NCBI GenBank assembly: GCA_003251535.1
Contig: QKFD01000070.1
Coordinates: 1-64,000 of the forward strand
DNA from: Chromatiales bacterium
GTDB lineage: Bacteria; Pseudomonadota; Gammaproteobacteria; Thiohalomonadales; Thiohalomonadaceae
DNA: 64,000 bases
Reading direction: 5' to 3'
The translations under genes and the position numbers were made by a program. Of the stretch, positions 1-11,713 are shown in pieces. The notes under the pieces were generated by a model. That model was not told the DNA's origin, did no database searches, and worked only from the letters and a program-made list of their open reading frames with translations. The stretch's first letter is position 1; each line of letters starts with the position of its first letter.

Positions 1-169
1 CGAAGTAGTCTTTCATGATAAAGAACACGTTACAAGTGGCTCGGATAGGGCCCCATTTTATCTAGGCAGTTTGATAGACGGAATTTCCCCGGGTGATTGG
101 AGATAGGCGGATTAGGCAATGGAGGCGAGTGAATGGAACGGGGGGCATTGCACTCCTCTTCCGGTCTGT
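1..169. other. Left-edge stretch with no recognised gene
   Basis: This lies beyond the stop of the RadC-like gene. I see no convincing coding frame, tRNA or terminator. It may hold the edge of a neighbouring feature outside the window. Confidence 0.4.
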
Positions 170-658
170 TTACCGCTGTGTGCGGCGCTTGAGGTCCGCC
201 AGCACGCTGCTATCAGCAAAACTGTAATAACACTCAGTACCCATGATCACATGATCCACAAACCGCAATCCCATCTCCCCCGCCAGATTGACCAACCGCT
301 GTGTGAACTGGATATCTGCCCGACTCGGCGTGGGATCGCCGGAGGGGTGGTTGTGTAGCACGATGGCGCTGGCGGCGTTCACCATGATGGAGGTGCGGAA
401 TACCTCCATCGGCCGGGCGTGGATGGCCTCCAGGGAGCCGATGGCGACTACCTCGAAGCAGAGGATCCGGTCGCGGCTATCGAGGTTGATGGTGATGAAC
501 TTCTCTTTGCTGTCGTTCTGAAGGTCTCGAAACAGCTGATAGACGCGGGCGGAGCTGCCGGCGTCTCCGCCTATCACGTCGCTGTCGATCTCGGAGATGC
601 GGTACTTCAGCTCGACTTCTCGGAGGTATGCCACGGGGCTCTCCCTGCTATTCGGCAT
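170..658 (-). CDS. RadC-like JAB/MPN-domain protein
   Basis: A 162-residue protein of the RadC/YeeS type. Nearly all of it is the JAB (MPN+) metalloprotease-like domain. The metal-site motif HNHPSGDPTPSRAD is intact at about residues 101-114 and is followed by the DHVIMG segment typical of the family. The N-terminal helix-hairpin-helix part of full-length RadC (about 220 residues) is absent, so this is the short form often found on mobile or accessory DNA. The molecular role of RadC proteins is unsettled, and the old link to recombination repair has been withdrawn. The gene follows ureG on the same strand with a 79-base gap and has no obvious link to urease. Confidence 0.85.
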   Translation of the reverse strand: MPNSRESPVAYLREVELKYRISEIDSDVIGGDAGSSARVYQLFRDLQNDSKEKFITINLDSRDRILCFEVVAIGSLEAIHARPMEVFRTSIMVNAASAIVLHNHPSGDPTPSRADIQFTQRLVNLAGEMGLRFVDHVIMGTECYYSFADSSVLADLKRRTQR

Positions 659-737
659 GACGGTGCACTGCCGGCTCGGCAGAGTTTTCCATAGCCTGGG
701 GGAGGTTACAAGGGTGTGGCGGTGCTGGGGCGCCGGG

Positions 738-1349
738 CTATCCCAGCATCCCCTCTCGCATCAGAAATGCCTCGATCTCCGCCACCCCCTCGCCGCTCTT
801 CAGGTTGGTGAAGACGAAGGGCCGCTCGCCCCGCATCCGGCGGGCGTCCTGTTCCATCACCTCCAGGGAGGCGCCGACGTAGGGGGCGAGGTCGATCTTG
901 TTGATGATGAGCAGGTCGGAGCGGGTGATGCCGGGGCCGCCTTTACGCGGGATCTTTTCGCCCTCGGCGACGTCGATGACGTAGAGGGTGAGGTCTGCCA
1001 GTTCGGGGCTGAAGGTGGCGGAGAGGTTGTCGCCGCCGCTCTCGACGAAGACCAGATCTAGCTGGGGGAAGCGCTGGCAGAGTTGCTCCACTGCCTCCAG
1101 GTTCATGGAGGCGTCTTCGCGGATGGCGGTGTGGGGACAGCCGCCGGTCTCGACGCCGACGATGCGTTCCGGTGCCAGGGCCTGGCTGCGGGTGAGGAAT
1201 TCGGCGTCTTCGCGGGTGTAGATGTCGTTGGTGACGACGGCGATCTCCAGCTGCCCCCGCAACCGCTTGCAGAGCACATCCAGCAGCGCCGTTTTGCCGG
1301 AGCCGACCGGGCCGCCGACGCCGACGCGCAGTACCTGTTTGTCTGTCAT
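738..1349 (-). CDS. ureG: Urease accessory GTPase UreG
   Basis: UreG is the SIMIBI-class GTPase that drives nickel delivery into apo-urease together with UreD, UreF and UreE. The 203-residue length is normal. The P-loop GPVGSGKT is near residue 12. The metal-binding CPH motif sits in [15 protein letters not shown] near residue 70, with [13 protein letters not shown] at about 103 and the guanine-specificity NKID near 150. It is the last gene of the urt-ure run. A short stem (723-729 with 742-748) overlaps its 3' end and may be a weak transcription end. Confidence 0.97.
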   Translation of the reverse strand: MTDKQVLRVGVGGPVGSGKTALLDVLCKRLRGQLEIAVVTNDIYTREDAEFLTRSQALAPERIVGVETGGCPHTAIREDASMNLEAVEQLCQRFPQLDLVFVESGGDNLSATFSPELADLTLYVIDVAEGEKIPRKGGPGITRSDLLIINKIDLAPYVGASLEVMEQDARRMRGERPFVFTNLKSGEGVAEIEAFLMREGMLG

Positions 1350-1378
1350 GTTGACCTCGTGTAAGAAAGATTGGGCGC

Positions 1379-2050
1379 TCAGGAGCGGAATAGCCGGGTG
1401 TACTGCCCCTCATGCAGGGCGCTGGCGATGGCGGCGGCGGGGGCACTGGCGCCGATCTCCTCGTCCGGCAATGCCTGCGCCTCGGCCACCGCCCGCGGCA
1501 GTTCGCCGCCGAGACGCAGCAACAGCCGCTGGCCGGCGCTCTGGCCCAGCGGCACCAGCTTCACCCCCGCCAGCACCAGGTTCTCCAGCCAGCTCCAGGC
1601 GTAGCCGGTGAGCAGTTCTGGCAGGGGGATCTGCCAGTGGGCCGCGGCCAGGGCGAAGCCACCGAGCTGGCTGGCGCGCAGGGGTTCGCGCCAGGCGGCG
1701 GCGGTGGGGATCAGCTCCAGCACCAGCAGTGCCATGGCGCGGCCGCGGGCCCGCTCTTCGGCGCGCAGTTCGGCGCTCTCGCGGCAGGCAATGAGTTCGT
1801 GGTTCCAGTGGTCGAAGGCGGCGCGATCGGCGCGGGCCGCGGCCTGGTAGAGCCGCTCCAACAGGGGTAGATCGACCCGCGCCAGCTGCTCCAGCAGCAG
1901 CTCACGCAGCCACCCCGCCAGGCTCGCCTCGTCGCCCACCCAGCCCGCCTCCACCGCCCACTCCAGCCCCTGGGAGTAGGTGAAGCCGCCCACCGGCAGC
2001 GAGGGGCTGGTGAGCTGGAGCAGGCGTACCAGGGCGGTCGGGTTATCCAT
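1379..2050 (-). CDS. ureF: Urease accessory protein UreF
   Basis: UreF is an all-helical protein that bridges UreD-bound apo-urease and UreG and acts in the nickel-insertion complex. The 223 residues match family length. The N-terminal signature [20 protein letters not shown] is clear, and the C-terminal basic tail ends near YTRLFRS. It lies between ureE and ureG in the order usual for Proteobacteria, with short gaps that imply one transcript. The ATG at 2050 gives the conserved N-terminus without extension. Confidence 0.96.
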   Translation of the reverse strand: MDNPTALVRLLQLTSPSLPVGGFTYSQGLEWAVEAGWVGDEASLAGWLRELLLEQLARVDLPLLERLYQAAARADRAAFDHWNHELIACRESAELRAEERARGRAMALLVLELIPTAAAWREPLRASQLGGFALAAAHWQIPLPELLTGYAWSWLENLVLAGVKLVPLGQSAGQRLLLRLGGELPRAVAEAQALPDEEIGASAPAAAIASALHEGQYTRLFRS

Positions 2051-2083
2051 GGTGCCGCGCCGGCAGCGGGTCCGCGACCGCGC

Positions 2084-2575
2084 TCACTGGACCGCCTTGG
2101 CAAACGGGGCGGGTAGGTCGATCACCGGGCCACGGGGGGCGTGGCTGTGGCTATGCCCGCCACTGTAGGCCCCCGCCTCCGGCTCGAAGGGCGCCACCCT
2201 GTTGCTGACGCTGAGACCGAGGCGGGTGACCATCTCATCCAGCACATGGTCCTGCTGCCAGCGGATGAAGCTGGGTTCGATCTGGAGCGCGACGTGGCGG
2301 TTGCCGAGGTGGTAGCAGGCGCGGGCCAGCAGGTGCGGATCGTCACTGACGGCGGTGGAGACCGGCTCCTCGGCGGCGCGGATCTCCACCACCTCACCCG
2401 CCTGGGTGGCAATGCAGTCACCGCTACGCAGTACCGCGCCGCGGGGCAGGAACAGGCCGGCGGCGCGGCCATCATCCAGGGTGACCCGCAGCCGACTCTT
2501 GACCCGTTGGTCGTAGCCGAGGGTGAGGGTGGTGGCGGGCTCGACGCCGGTGATGAGGTGGGTAAATTCGAGCAT
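2084..2575 (-). CDS. ureE: Urease nickel chaperone UreE
   Basis: UreE binds nickel and passes it to UreG. The 163-residue protein has the N-terminal peptide-binding domain (about 1-75, with LPRGAVLRSGD) and the C-terminal metal-binding domain (about 76-140, with the YHLGNRHV motif holding the bridging histidine). The tail carries a short His cluster (GGHSHSHAPRG), much shorter than the His-rich tail of Klebsiella UreE, so nickel storage is probably modest. It starts nine bases after the ureC stop. Confidence 0.95.
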   Translation of the reverse strand: MLEFTHLITGVEPATTLTLGYDQRVKSRLRVTLDDGRAAGLFLPRGAVLRSGDCIATQAGEVVEIRAAEEPVSTAVSDDPHLLARACYHLGNRHVALQIEPSFIRWQQDHVLDEMVTRLGLSVSNRVAPFEPEAGAYSGGHSHSHAPRGPVIDLPAPFAKAVQ

Positions 2576-2584
2576 GGCGGCCCC

Positions 2585-4288
<1,704 letters not shown>

Positions 4289-4289
4289 G

Positions 4290-4604
4290 TCAGTTCCCCT
4301 CCAGCGGTCCCATCACCGCGCCGTTGAAGCCGTAGACGGTGCGGCTGCCGGCGTAGGCGACCAGGGTCACCTCGCGGCTCTGCCCCGGTTCAAAACGCAC
4401 CGCGGTGCCGGCGGGGATGTCGAGCCGGAAACCGCGGGCGGCGGTGCGGTCAAACTGGAGCGCCGGGTTGGTCTCGGAGAAGTGGTAGTGGGAGCCCACC
4501 TGGATGGGGCGGTCGCCGCTGTTGGCCACTTGGAGAGTGAGCCGTTCACGGCCGGCGTTGAGTTCGATCTCACCCGCCTGCGGGATAATTTCACCTGGAA
4601 TCAT
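4290..4604 (-). CDS. ureB: Urease subunit beta, UreB
   Basis: This is the small structural beta subunit of the (alpha-beta-gamma)3 urease. I place the start at the ATG at 4604 because it gives the family N-terminus [20 protein letters not shown] and a 104-residue protein. A longer frame reaching 4655 would overlap ureA and lacks conservation. Typical segments [14 protein letters not shown] and [10 protein letters not shown] are present. The gap to ureC is one base, so translation is probably coupled. Confidence 0.95.
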   Translation of the reverse strand: MIPGEIIPQAGEIELNAGRERLTLQVANSGDRPIQVGSHYHFSETNPALQFDRTAARGFRLDIPAGTAVRFEPGQSREVTLVAYAGSRTVYGFNGAVMGPLEGN

Positions 4605-4614
4605 GGCTCCCCCT

Positions 4615-4917
4615 TCACACAATCGGTTCATGTACGGTGACCAGCTTGGTGCCATCGGGGAAGGTGGCCTCCACCTGCACCTCGCTGATCATCTCCGCCA
4701 CCCCCTCCATCACCTCTTCGCGGGTGAGCAGGGTGCGACCGTAGTCCATCAGCTCCGCCACGGAGCGGCCGTCCCGCGCCCCCTCCAGGATGGCGCCGGA
4801 GATGTAGGCCACCGCCTCCGGGTAGTTGAGTTTGAGGCCGCGGGCGCGGCGCCGCTCCGCCAGCAGGGCGGCGGTGAACAGCAGCAGCTTATCTTTTTCA
4901 CGTGGGGTGAGTTCCAT
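4615..4917 (-). CDS. ureA: Urease subunit gamma, UreA
   Basis: This 100-residue gamma subunit has the standard length. It begins with [20 protein letters not shown] and ends with the conserved VTVHEPIV. The segment [20 protein letters not shown] is the family hallmark. It is the first structural urease gene after ureD. UreA, UreB and UreC are separate genes here, as in most bacteria, not fused as in Helicobacter. Confidence 0.97.
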   Translation of the reverse strand: MELTPREKDKLLLFTAALLAERRRARGLKLNYPEAVAYISGAILEGARDGRSVAELMDYGRTLLTREEVMEGVAEMISEVQVEATFPDGTKLVTVHEPIV

Positions 4918-4983
4918 GGCTCGCCTCTTGTTGGTGGTTGTCTTGGGGTGCGGGGCCGCTGGGTGTCTATAGCGCCCGGTGCT

Positions 4984-5814
4984 TCAGGTGCTCCAGATGC
5001 GCGGGCGCAGTGCCGGCAGGCCGATGATAGCGGGCCGCAGCGCCTCCCATACGGGTAGCAGGCAGCGGCGCGCCGCCTCGGCGTCCTGCCCCAGCCAGCG
5101 CACCAGGAGCAGGCCATCCACCAGCGTGGCGGCGGCCACCTCGGCCGGGGTGGGACCGAGGGCGGCCCGCGCCAGGGCCAGCGCCGCCGGGTCGGCCGGG
5201 GTCACCACCAGGGTAGCGGAGGCGGGGTGGCCGCGCAGGCCCGTGGCCGCCGCCAGCAGGGTGGCATCCAGCCGCAGGCGCTCTCTGAGCAGCACCCTCC
5301 CCGCCCGCTCGATGCGCAGGCCGATCTGCGCCTGCCCCTGGGTAAACTGCTCCTGCGCCGCCGGCCGCCCGGCGCAGAGGATCTCCCAACCGATGAAGCG
5401 CGCCCCCTCGGCCAGGGCCAGCGTGGTGCCCATCTGGAGCTGGGCGCCGGGGAAGAGGATGTTCTCCTGCGGCAGCCACTCCAGGGAGGCCCCGGCGGCC
5501 ACGCTGAGCCGCTGGGTCACCCGTGCCCAGGCGCCGGCGCTGCGGTAGAACTTGGTCGCCCCTGGGGTGGTGAGCAGCACGGCGCTGGCGGGTGCGGCGT
5601 CCACCTCGATGGTCAGTTCGTCGCCCCCCACCACACCGCCCGGCGGGTGGAGCAGATAGCAGTGGCAGCTACCATCCCCCGGCAAGAAGGGGCGCTGCAC
5701 CACCAGCGGTCCCCGCTGGCGACGCTCCACCAGACGGGTGGCACCGGCCCGTGGGGCAAAACCGAGGCGCAGCTCGGCGCACCAACCGCGAGGTGTGGCG
5801 AGGGGAGCGATCAC
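4984..5814 (-). CDS. ureD: Urease accessory protein UreD (UreH)
   Basis: UreD binds apo-urease and forms the scaffold and nickel tunnel for UreF and UreG. I choose the GTG at 5814, one base past the urtE stop. It yields 276 residues beginning VIAPLATPRGW, the usual UreD length. The open frame runs on to 5967 inside urtE, but that part does not look like UreD. Family segments LVVQRPFLPGDGSCHCYLLH and HPPGGVVGGDEL are clear. The near-abutment to urtE ties urea uptake to urease assembly in one transcript. Confidence 0.9.
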   Translation of the reverse strand: MIAPLATPRGWCAELRLGFAPRAGATRLVERRQRGPLVVQRPFLPGDGSCHCYLLHPPGGVVGGDELTIEVDAAPASAVLLTTPGATKFYRSAGAWARVTQRLSVAAGASLEWLPQENILFPGAQLQMGTTLALAEGARFIGWEILCAGRPAAQEQFTQGQAQIGLRIERAGRVLLRERLRLDATLLAAATGLRGHPASATLVVTPADPAALALARAALGPTPAEVAAATLVDGLLLVRWLGQDAEAARRCLLPVWEALRPAIIGLPALRPRIWST

Positions 5815-5815
5815 G

Positions 5816-6511
5816 TCACACCGTGAGGTACTGGCGTACCAGGTCGTCGCCGAGTTCCGCCATGGGGCCGCTGGCGACGGCGCTGCCGCGGTCCATGATG
5901 CAGAAGTTATCCCCCACCTTGCGGGCGAAGGGGAGCTTCTGCTCCACCAGCAGCACGGTGAGGCCACGCTCCTGGTTGAGGCGGCGGATGATGTCGCCGA
6001 TCTCCTGCACGATGTTGGGCTGGATCCCCTCGGTGGGCTCGTCGAGGATGAGGAGCTTGGGATCGATCACCAGCGCCCGGCCGATGGCGAGCTGCTGCTG
6101 TTGGCCACCGGAGAGATCACCGCCACGCCGTGTCCGCATCTCTTTGAGTACCGGAAATAGCTCGTAGATGTAGTCCGGGATCTCCTTGGCCTTATCGCGC
6201 CGCGCCGGCAGGCCGATGCGCAGATTCTCCTCCACTGTCAGCAGGGGGAAGATCTGCCGCCCTTGGGGCACGTAGCCGATGCCGAGTCCGGCACGGCGCT
6301 CCGCTGCCAGCTTGGTGAGCCCCTGGCCCTCCAGCTCCATCTGGCCGGACCGGACCGGCAGCAGCCCCATGACACACTGGAGCAGGGTGGTCTTGCCCAC
6401 CCCGTTGCGCCCCATCAGCACGGTACAGCTGCCGGCCGTCACCTCTAGTGAGAGCGCACGCAGGGTGTGGCTGGCGCCGTAGAATTGATCGAGTTGACGG
6501 ATGCTCAGCAT
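5816..6511 (-). CDS. urtE: Urea ABC transporter ATPase UrtE
   Basis: One of two ATPases of the Urt high-affinity urea importer, a branched-chain-amino-acid-type (LivF-like) protein of 231 residues. Walker A is GRNGVGKTT near residue 35, the signature is LSGGQQQQLAIGRAL near 135, and Walker B is LLILDEPTEGIQP. The start ATG at 6511 directly abuts the urtD stop. The two ATPases are expected to form a cytoplasmic heterodimer under the UrtB/UrtC permeases. Confidence 0.95.
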   Translation of the reverse strand: MLSIRQLDQFYGASHTLRALSLEVTAGSCTVLMGRNGVGKTTLLQCVMGLLPVRSGQMELEGQGLTKLAAERRAGLGIGYVPQGRQIFPLLTVEENLRIGLPARRDKAKEIPDYIYELFPVLKEMRTRRGGDLSGGQQQQLAIGRALVIDPKLLILDEPTEGIQPNIVQEIGDIIRRLNQERGLTVLLVEQKLPFARKVGDNFCIMDRGSAVASGPMAELGDDLVRQYLTV

Positions 6512-7359
<848 letters not shown>

Positions 7360-7363
<4 letters not shown>

Positions 7364-8445
7364 GCGCTCGCCTCCTTACGCTTCAATAGACCGACGATAC
7401 CCTGCGGCAGGAAGAGCGTCACCAGCACAAACAGCCCACCGAGGGCGAAGAGCCACGCCTCCGGCATCACCCCGGTGAAGACGGTCTTGGCGTAGTTGAC
7501 CAGCACCGCCCCCACCACTGCGCCGTAGAGGGTGGCCCGTCCCCCCACCGCCACCCAGATCACCATCTCGATGGAGGCGAGCGGGGAGAACTCGTTGGGG
7601 TTGATGATCCCCACCTGCGGCACATAGAGCGCCCCGGCAACCCCGGCCAGCAGCGCCGAGAAGGCGAAGATCCAGAGCTTCACCTCCTCCACCCGATAGC
7701 CGATAAAGCGGGCCCGCGCCTCTGCGTCACGGATGGCCACCGCCACCCGACCGAGGCGGGAGGTGGTGATGGCGCGACAGGCGAGGTAACCCACCGCGAG
7801 GGCGAGGGCCGAGGCGACAAACAGCGCCACCCGCATGGTGTCCGACTGCAAGGAGAAGCCGAGCAGATCCTTGAAGTCGGTGAGGCCGTTGTTGCCACCA
7901 AAGCCCATCTCGTTGCGGTAGAAGGCGAGCATGAAGGCGTAGGTGAGGGCCTGGGTGATGATGGAGAGGTAGACCCCGGTCACCCGGGAGCGGAAGGCGA
8001 ACCAGCCGAAGCCGAAGGCCACCACCCCCGGTATCAGCAGCACCATGAGGGCGGCGAACCAGAACTGATCAAAGCCCTGCCAGAACCACGGCAGCTCCTG
8101 CCAGTTGAGGAACACCATGAAGTCCGGCAGCTCGGGGTTGCCGTAGACGCCTCGGTCGCCGATCTGACGCATCAGATACATCCCCATGGCGTAACCACCG
8201 AGGGCGAAGAAGGCGCCGTGGCCGAGGCTCAAGATGCCGAGATAGCCCCACACCAGATCCACCGCCACCGCCAACAGGGCGTAGGTGAGGTACTTACCCA
8301 TGAGGGTGACGCTGTAGGTGGAGATGTGGAGCGGATTATCGGCAGGGATGAGTAGATTGCACACCGGCACCAGGATGGCGACGATGGCCAACACGCTCAG
8401 CAGGTTGCGCCCACCGCGATCGTTCTTTAACAGCTCTAAGATCAT
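7360..8445 (-). CDS. urtC: Urea ABC transporter permease UrtC
   Basis: A LivM-like inner-membrane permease. I start it at the ATG at 8445 (MILELLKNDRGGRN), three bases after the urtB stop codon. The open frame to 8559 lies inside urtB and looks non-coding. The 361-residue product has about nine or ten hydrophobic segments, with the conserved LSLGHGAFFALGGYAMGMYL loop region and the coupling-helix stretch RAITTSRLGRVAVAIRDAEA. Confidence 0.94.
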
Positions 8446-8447
8446 GG

Positions 8448-10052
8448 CTACGCCTCCACCGCCCGCCCCTTCTGCGGAAAGAGTCCGCGTGGGCGTTTCT
8501 GGATGAATAGGATGATGAAGACCAGCACTAGGATCTTGGCCAAGACCGCCCCGGCCCACGGCTCCAACACCTTGTTGGCCACCCCGAGGGAGAGGCCGGC
8601 GATGAGGGTGCCCCAGAGGTTACCGACGCCGCCAAACACCACCACCATGAAGGAGTCGATGATGTAGGCCTGGCCGAGATTGGGGCCGACGTTGGTGAGC
8701 TGGCTGAGCGCCACCCCGGCGACACCGGCGATACCGGAGCCGAGGCCAAAGGTGAGGGCATCCACCCACTCGGAACGTACCCCCATGGCGCGGGCCATGG
8801 CGCGGTTTTGGGAGACGGCGCGCACCTGGAGCCCTAGCCGGGTCCGCTTCAACACCAGCACCAGCGCGGCAAAGACCAGCAGACAGAAGGCGAAGATGTA
8901 GAGCCGATTCAAGGTGAGCGAGAGGGCGGCGTTGATCTCCAGCGTGCCACTCATGAACTCGGGGGTGGCCACGGTGCGGTTGAGGGGCGAGAAGATGGTC
9001 CGCACCAGCTGTTGCAGCACCAGCGAAATGCCGAAGGTGGCCAGCAGGGTCTCCAGTGGCCGACCATAGAGGAAACGGATCACCCCGCGTTCGATGGCCA
9101 CCCCCACCAGCCCCGCCACCACAAAGGCGGCCGGGATAGAGAGCGCCAGGGAGAGGCCAATCTGGTTGGGCAGCAGCTGCTGCACCACGTAGGTAGTGTA
9201 GGCACCCAACATCATCAACTCGCCGTGGGCCATGTTGATCACCCCCATCACACCGAAGGTGATGGCCAGGCCGATGGCAGCCAGCACCAACACGGAACCG
9301 AGGGAGAGGCCGAAGAAGAGGGTCTCGGCCAAGGCGGCCAGCTGCTTGCGCTGTTCGATGCCACGCAGCGACTCCTGGGCGGCCCGCTTCACCGCCGGGG
9401 AGCTCTCCTCGCTCTCCACTAGGGTGGTGAGCCGCAGCTGGGCCTGTGGCTCCAGACTGCTACCCAACTGCTGGATGGCCGCCAGGCGGGTGGCGTCATC
9501 GGCGCTTTGCAGCTGTCGTAGGGCGAGGGCGGTCTCGATGGCCGCCTTGACGGCACTGCTCGACTCGTCGGCCAGTTGCCGCTCCAGCGCCGCGGCGCGT
9601 TCGTCATCCAGCTCGCCGGTCATCTCCCGTACTGCGGCGAGGCGCACGGCGGGATCGGCATCGGCCAGGCTCATATCGGCGATGGCGTTGCGCAGCTGTA
9701 CGCGCATCTGATTGTTGATGGTAAGACGGGTGAACTGGCCACCTTCGGCCTCCGCCAGGGGCGCTCCCGTCAGGGGATCCAACAGCACTTCGGTATCGCC
9801 CTGTTGCTCCACCCAGACGAGACGCCCGTCCGTTTTGCGCTGTTTCAGCTGCCCCTCCAGCAGGGCGCTGAGCAGTTGGCGGGCGCGCGGGTGGCCACTA
9901 TTGGCGATGAGCGGGATGGCCTCGGCCTTTTTAGTAAAGCTGCGTTCGCCCAGCAGGCTAAACGCCGTGGTGAGATCGGCTGGGTCTGCGCTCGCTATAG
10001 GGGCTGCCAACAGCAGGCACAGACAGAGAAGAGTGGTGAGGCGTTTGGTCAC
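8448..10052 (-). CDS. urtB: Urea ABC transporter permease UrtB with periplasmic N-domain
   Basis: A LivH-like permease of 534 residues. The first about 23 residues are a signal peptide (MTKRLTTLLCLCLLLAAPIASA). Next come about 215 mostly helical, HEAT-like residues predicted to be periplasmic, then the permease core from about residue 240 (GVMGVINMAHGELMMLGAYT). The long N-domain is normal for proteobacterial UrtB but absent from LivH; its role is unknown and may be docking of UrtA. The coupling-helix region LKRTRLGLQVRAVSQNRAMA is intact. Confidence 0.95.
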   Translation of the reverse strand: MTKRLTTLLCLCLLLAAPIASADPADLTTAFSLLGERSFTKKAEAIPLIANSGHPRARQLLSALLEGQLKQRKTDGRLVWVEQQGDTEVLLDPLTGAPLAEAEGGQFTRLTINNQMRVQLRNAIADMSLADADPAVRLAAVREMTGELDDERAAALERQLADESSSAVKAAIETALALRQLQSADDATRLAAIQQLGSSLEPQAQLRLTTLVESEESSPAVKRAAQESLRGIEQRKQLAALAETLFFGLSLGSVLVLAAIGLAITFGVMGVINMAHGELMMLGAYTTYVVQQLLPNQIGLSLALSIPAAFVVAGLVGVAIERGVIRFLYGRPLETLLATFGISLVLQQLVRTIFSPLNRTVATPEFMSGTLEINAALSLTLNRLYIFAFCLLVFAALVLVLKRTRLGLQVRAVSQNRAMARAMGVRSEWVDALTFGLGSGIAGVAGVALSQLTNVGPNLGQAYIIDSFMVVVFGGVGNLWGTLIAGLSLGVANKVLEPWAGAVLAKILVLVFIILFIQKRPRGLFPQKGRAVEA

Positions 10053-10115
10053 GGCAGGCCCTCCCTGAGATGAGAAATGGGGCGTCGGCGGCCGTGCCGC
10101 CGACGCCTCAATGGA

Positions 10116-11414
10116 TCAGAAGTTCTGACCCGAGCACTTACCGGTCTTGACGTTGTAGTTGCCGCAGCTGAGCGGCTTACGCCAGTCGGCGATGAGGTCT
10201 TTTGAGCCGGGGAGGTAGTCGGACCAGGCATCCCCCACCACGGTTCCCGGGGTCTCCCACACCACTGCGAACTGGCCATCCTCCTGGATCTCGCCGATGA
10301 GTACCGGCTTGCTGATGTGGTGGTTGGGCATCATCGCCGCATAGCCACCGGAGAGGTTGGGCACTGCCACACCGATGAGGGCCTCCTGCACCGCCGCCGG
10401 ATCGGTGGTACCGGCCTTCTCCACCGCCTTCACCCACATGTTGAAGCCGATGTAGTGCGCCTCCATCGGGTCGTTGGTGACCCGCTCATCGCTCTTGATG
10501 AACTTGTGCCAAGACTGGATAAAGTCGCTATTGGCGGCGCTATCCACGCTCATGAAGTAGTTCCAGGCAGCGAGGTGACCCACCAGCGGTTTGGTGTCGA
10601 TACCCGATAGCTCCTCCTCACCCACCGAGAAGGCGACCACCGGGATCTCCTCAGCGGAGATGCCTTGGTTGCCCAGCTCTTTGTAGAACGGCACGTTGGC
10701 ATCACCATTGATGGTGGAGACCACTGCGGTCTTCTTGCCGGCGGAACCAAACTTCTTGATATCGGCGACAATGCTCTGCCAATCGGAGTGACCAAACGGG
10801 GTGTAGTTGATCATGATGTCCTCGTCCTTCACCCCTTTGGCTTTGAGGTAGGCTTCGAGGATCTTGTTGGTGGTGCGCGGGTAGACATAATCGGTACCGG
10901 CCAGCACCCAGCGCTTCACCTTCAGGTCGTTCATCAGATAATCCACCGCCGGGACCGCCTGCTGATTGGGCGCCGCGCCGGTGTAGAAGACATTCTTGGA
11001 GGACTCCTCGCCCTCATACTGCACCGGGTAGAAGAGGATGCTGTTCAACTCCTCAAACACCGGCAGTACCGACTTGCGTGAGACCGAGGTCCAGCAGCCG
11101 AAGACCACATCGACCTTCTCTTTAGAGATCAGCTCGCGCGCCTTCTCGGCGAAGAGTGGCCAGTTGGAGGCGGGATCCACCACCACCGCTTCGAGCTTTT
11201 TGCCGAGCAAACCACCCTTTTTATTCTGCTCATCCACCAGCATCAGCACGGTATCTTTCAACGTGGTCTCGCTGATGGCCATGGTGCCGGAGAGGGAGTG
11301 GAGAACGCCCACCTTGATGGTGTCGGCGGCGTGGCTGAGGGCGGGGGCGGTGATGCTGACCGCGGCAACGGCGGCCAGGGCAGTGCTCTTGAGATGTCGC
11401 ATCATCATTTTCAT
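10116..11414 (-). CDS. urtA: Urea-binding periplasmic protein UrtA
   Basis: The solute-binding protein of the urea importer. I place the start at the ATG at 11414, preceded by AGGAG at good spacing; the upstream in-frame Met at 11456 has no such site. The 432-residue product has a signal peptide ending near ALSHAAD, then the periplasmic binding protein fold (IKVGVLHSLSGTMAISE). The conserved FGCWTSVSRKSVLPVFEE and FYPVQYEGEESS segments are UrtA-specific. It heads the urt-ure run and follows a sigma-54 promoter. Confidence 0.96.
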   Translation of the reverse strand: MKMMMRHLKSTALAAVAAVSITAPALSHAADTIKVGVLHSLSGTMAISETTLKDTVLMLVDEQNKKGGLLGKKLEAVVVDPASNWPLFAEKARELISKEKVDVVFGCWTSVSRKSVLPVFEELNSILFYPVQYEGEESSKNVFYTGAAPNQQAVPAVDYLMNDLKVKRWVLAGTDYVYPRTTNKILEAYLKAKGVKDEDIMINYTPFGHSDWQSIVADIKKFGSAGKKTAVVSTINGDANVPFYKELGNQGISAEEIPVVAFSVGEEELSGIDTKPLVGHLAAWNYFMSVDSAANSDFIQSWHKFIKSDERVTNDPMEAHYIGFNMWVKAVEKAGTTDPAAVQEALIGVAVPNLSGGYAAMMPNHHISKPVLIGEIQEDGQFAVVWETPGTVVGDAWSDYLPGSKDLIADWRKPLSCGNYNVKTGKCSGQNF

Positions 11415-11463
11415 TATGTGCTCCTTTTGCCACCCGGGATGGGTGTAAGCCGCCATCGGGGTT

Positions 11464-11478
11464 GCAACGTAGGTGCCA
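11464..11478 (-). promoter_or_regulatory. Sigma-54 (RpoN) promoter for urtABCDE-ureDABCEFG
   Basis: Read on the minus strand this is TGGCAC-N5-TTGC, a full match to the -24/-12 consensus. The predicted start near 11452 leaves a leader of about 38 bases with the urtA ribosome site. Position and orientation fit urtA exactly. Confidence 0.85.
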
Positions 11479-11514
11479 AACTGAACAACTGCGCGGATTA
11501 CAAACGGTTATTCA

Positions 11515-11557
11515 CACCCCATGGCATGGGACTCTGCACCCATGGGGTGCGCGCACC
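11515..11557. promoter_or_regulatory. NtrC-like enhancer and nested palindromes
   Basis: Positions 11535-11551 read TGCACC-N5-GGTGCG, one mismatch from the NtrC consensus TGCACC-N5-GGTGCA. They lie about 65 bases upstream of the sigma-54 -24 element. A 10-bp perfect inverted repeat (CACCCCATGG at 11515-11524, CCATGGGGTG at 11540-11549) and a 12-bp palindrome (11546-11557) overlap it. Binding by NtrC is inferred. Confidence 0.65.
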
Positions 11558-11622
11558 AAAATGATAGGAGGGTCTCGCATTATTTCGGTGCAAGCACTCT
11601 AATGGTGCTCTACAGGACGGGA

Positions 11623-11660
11623 AATTGTGATTCACTGAGACACAATTGTTCTGTTTTAAT
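11623..11660 (+). promoter_or_regulatory. Candidate sigma-70 promoter with operator-like repeat
   Basis: TTCACT (11631-11636) and TTTAAT (11655-11660) are 18 bases apart, upstream of the metallo-hydrolase gene. An inverted repeat AATTGTG/CACAATT (11623-11629, 11641-11647) overlaps the -35 box and spacer and could bind a repressor. Confidence 0.4.
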
Positions 11661-11713
11661 ACAGCGCGCCGTCGCACGCCCCGGCGCACCCCCTGACTAA
11701 GAGAGAGATCATC

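Noticed and set aside
170-658. RadC-like gene as evidence of a defence or mobile island
   Set aside because: No integrase, transposase or other island gene is next to it in the window.
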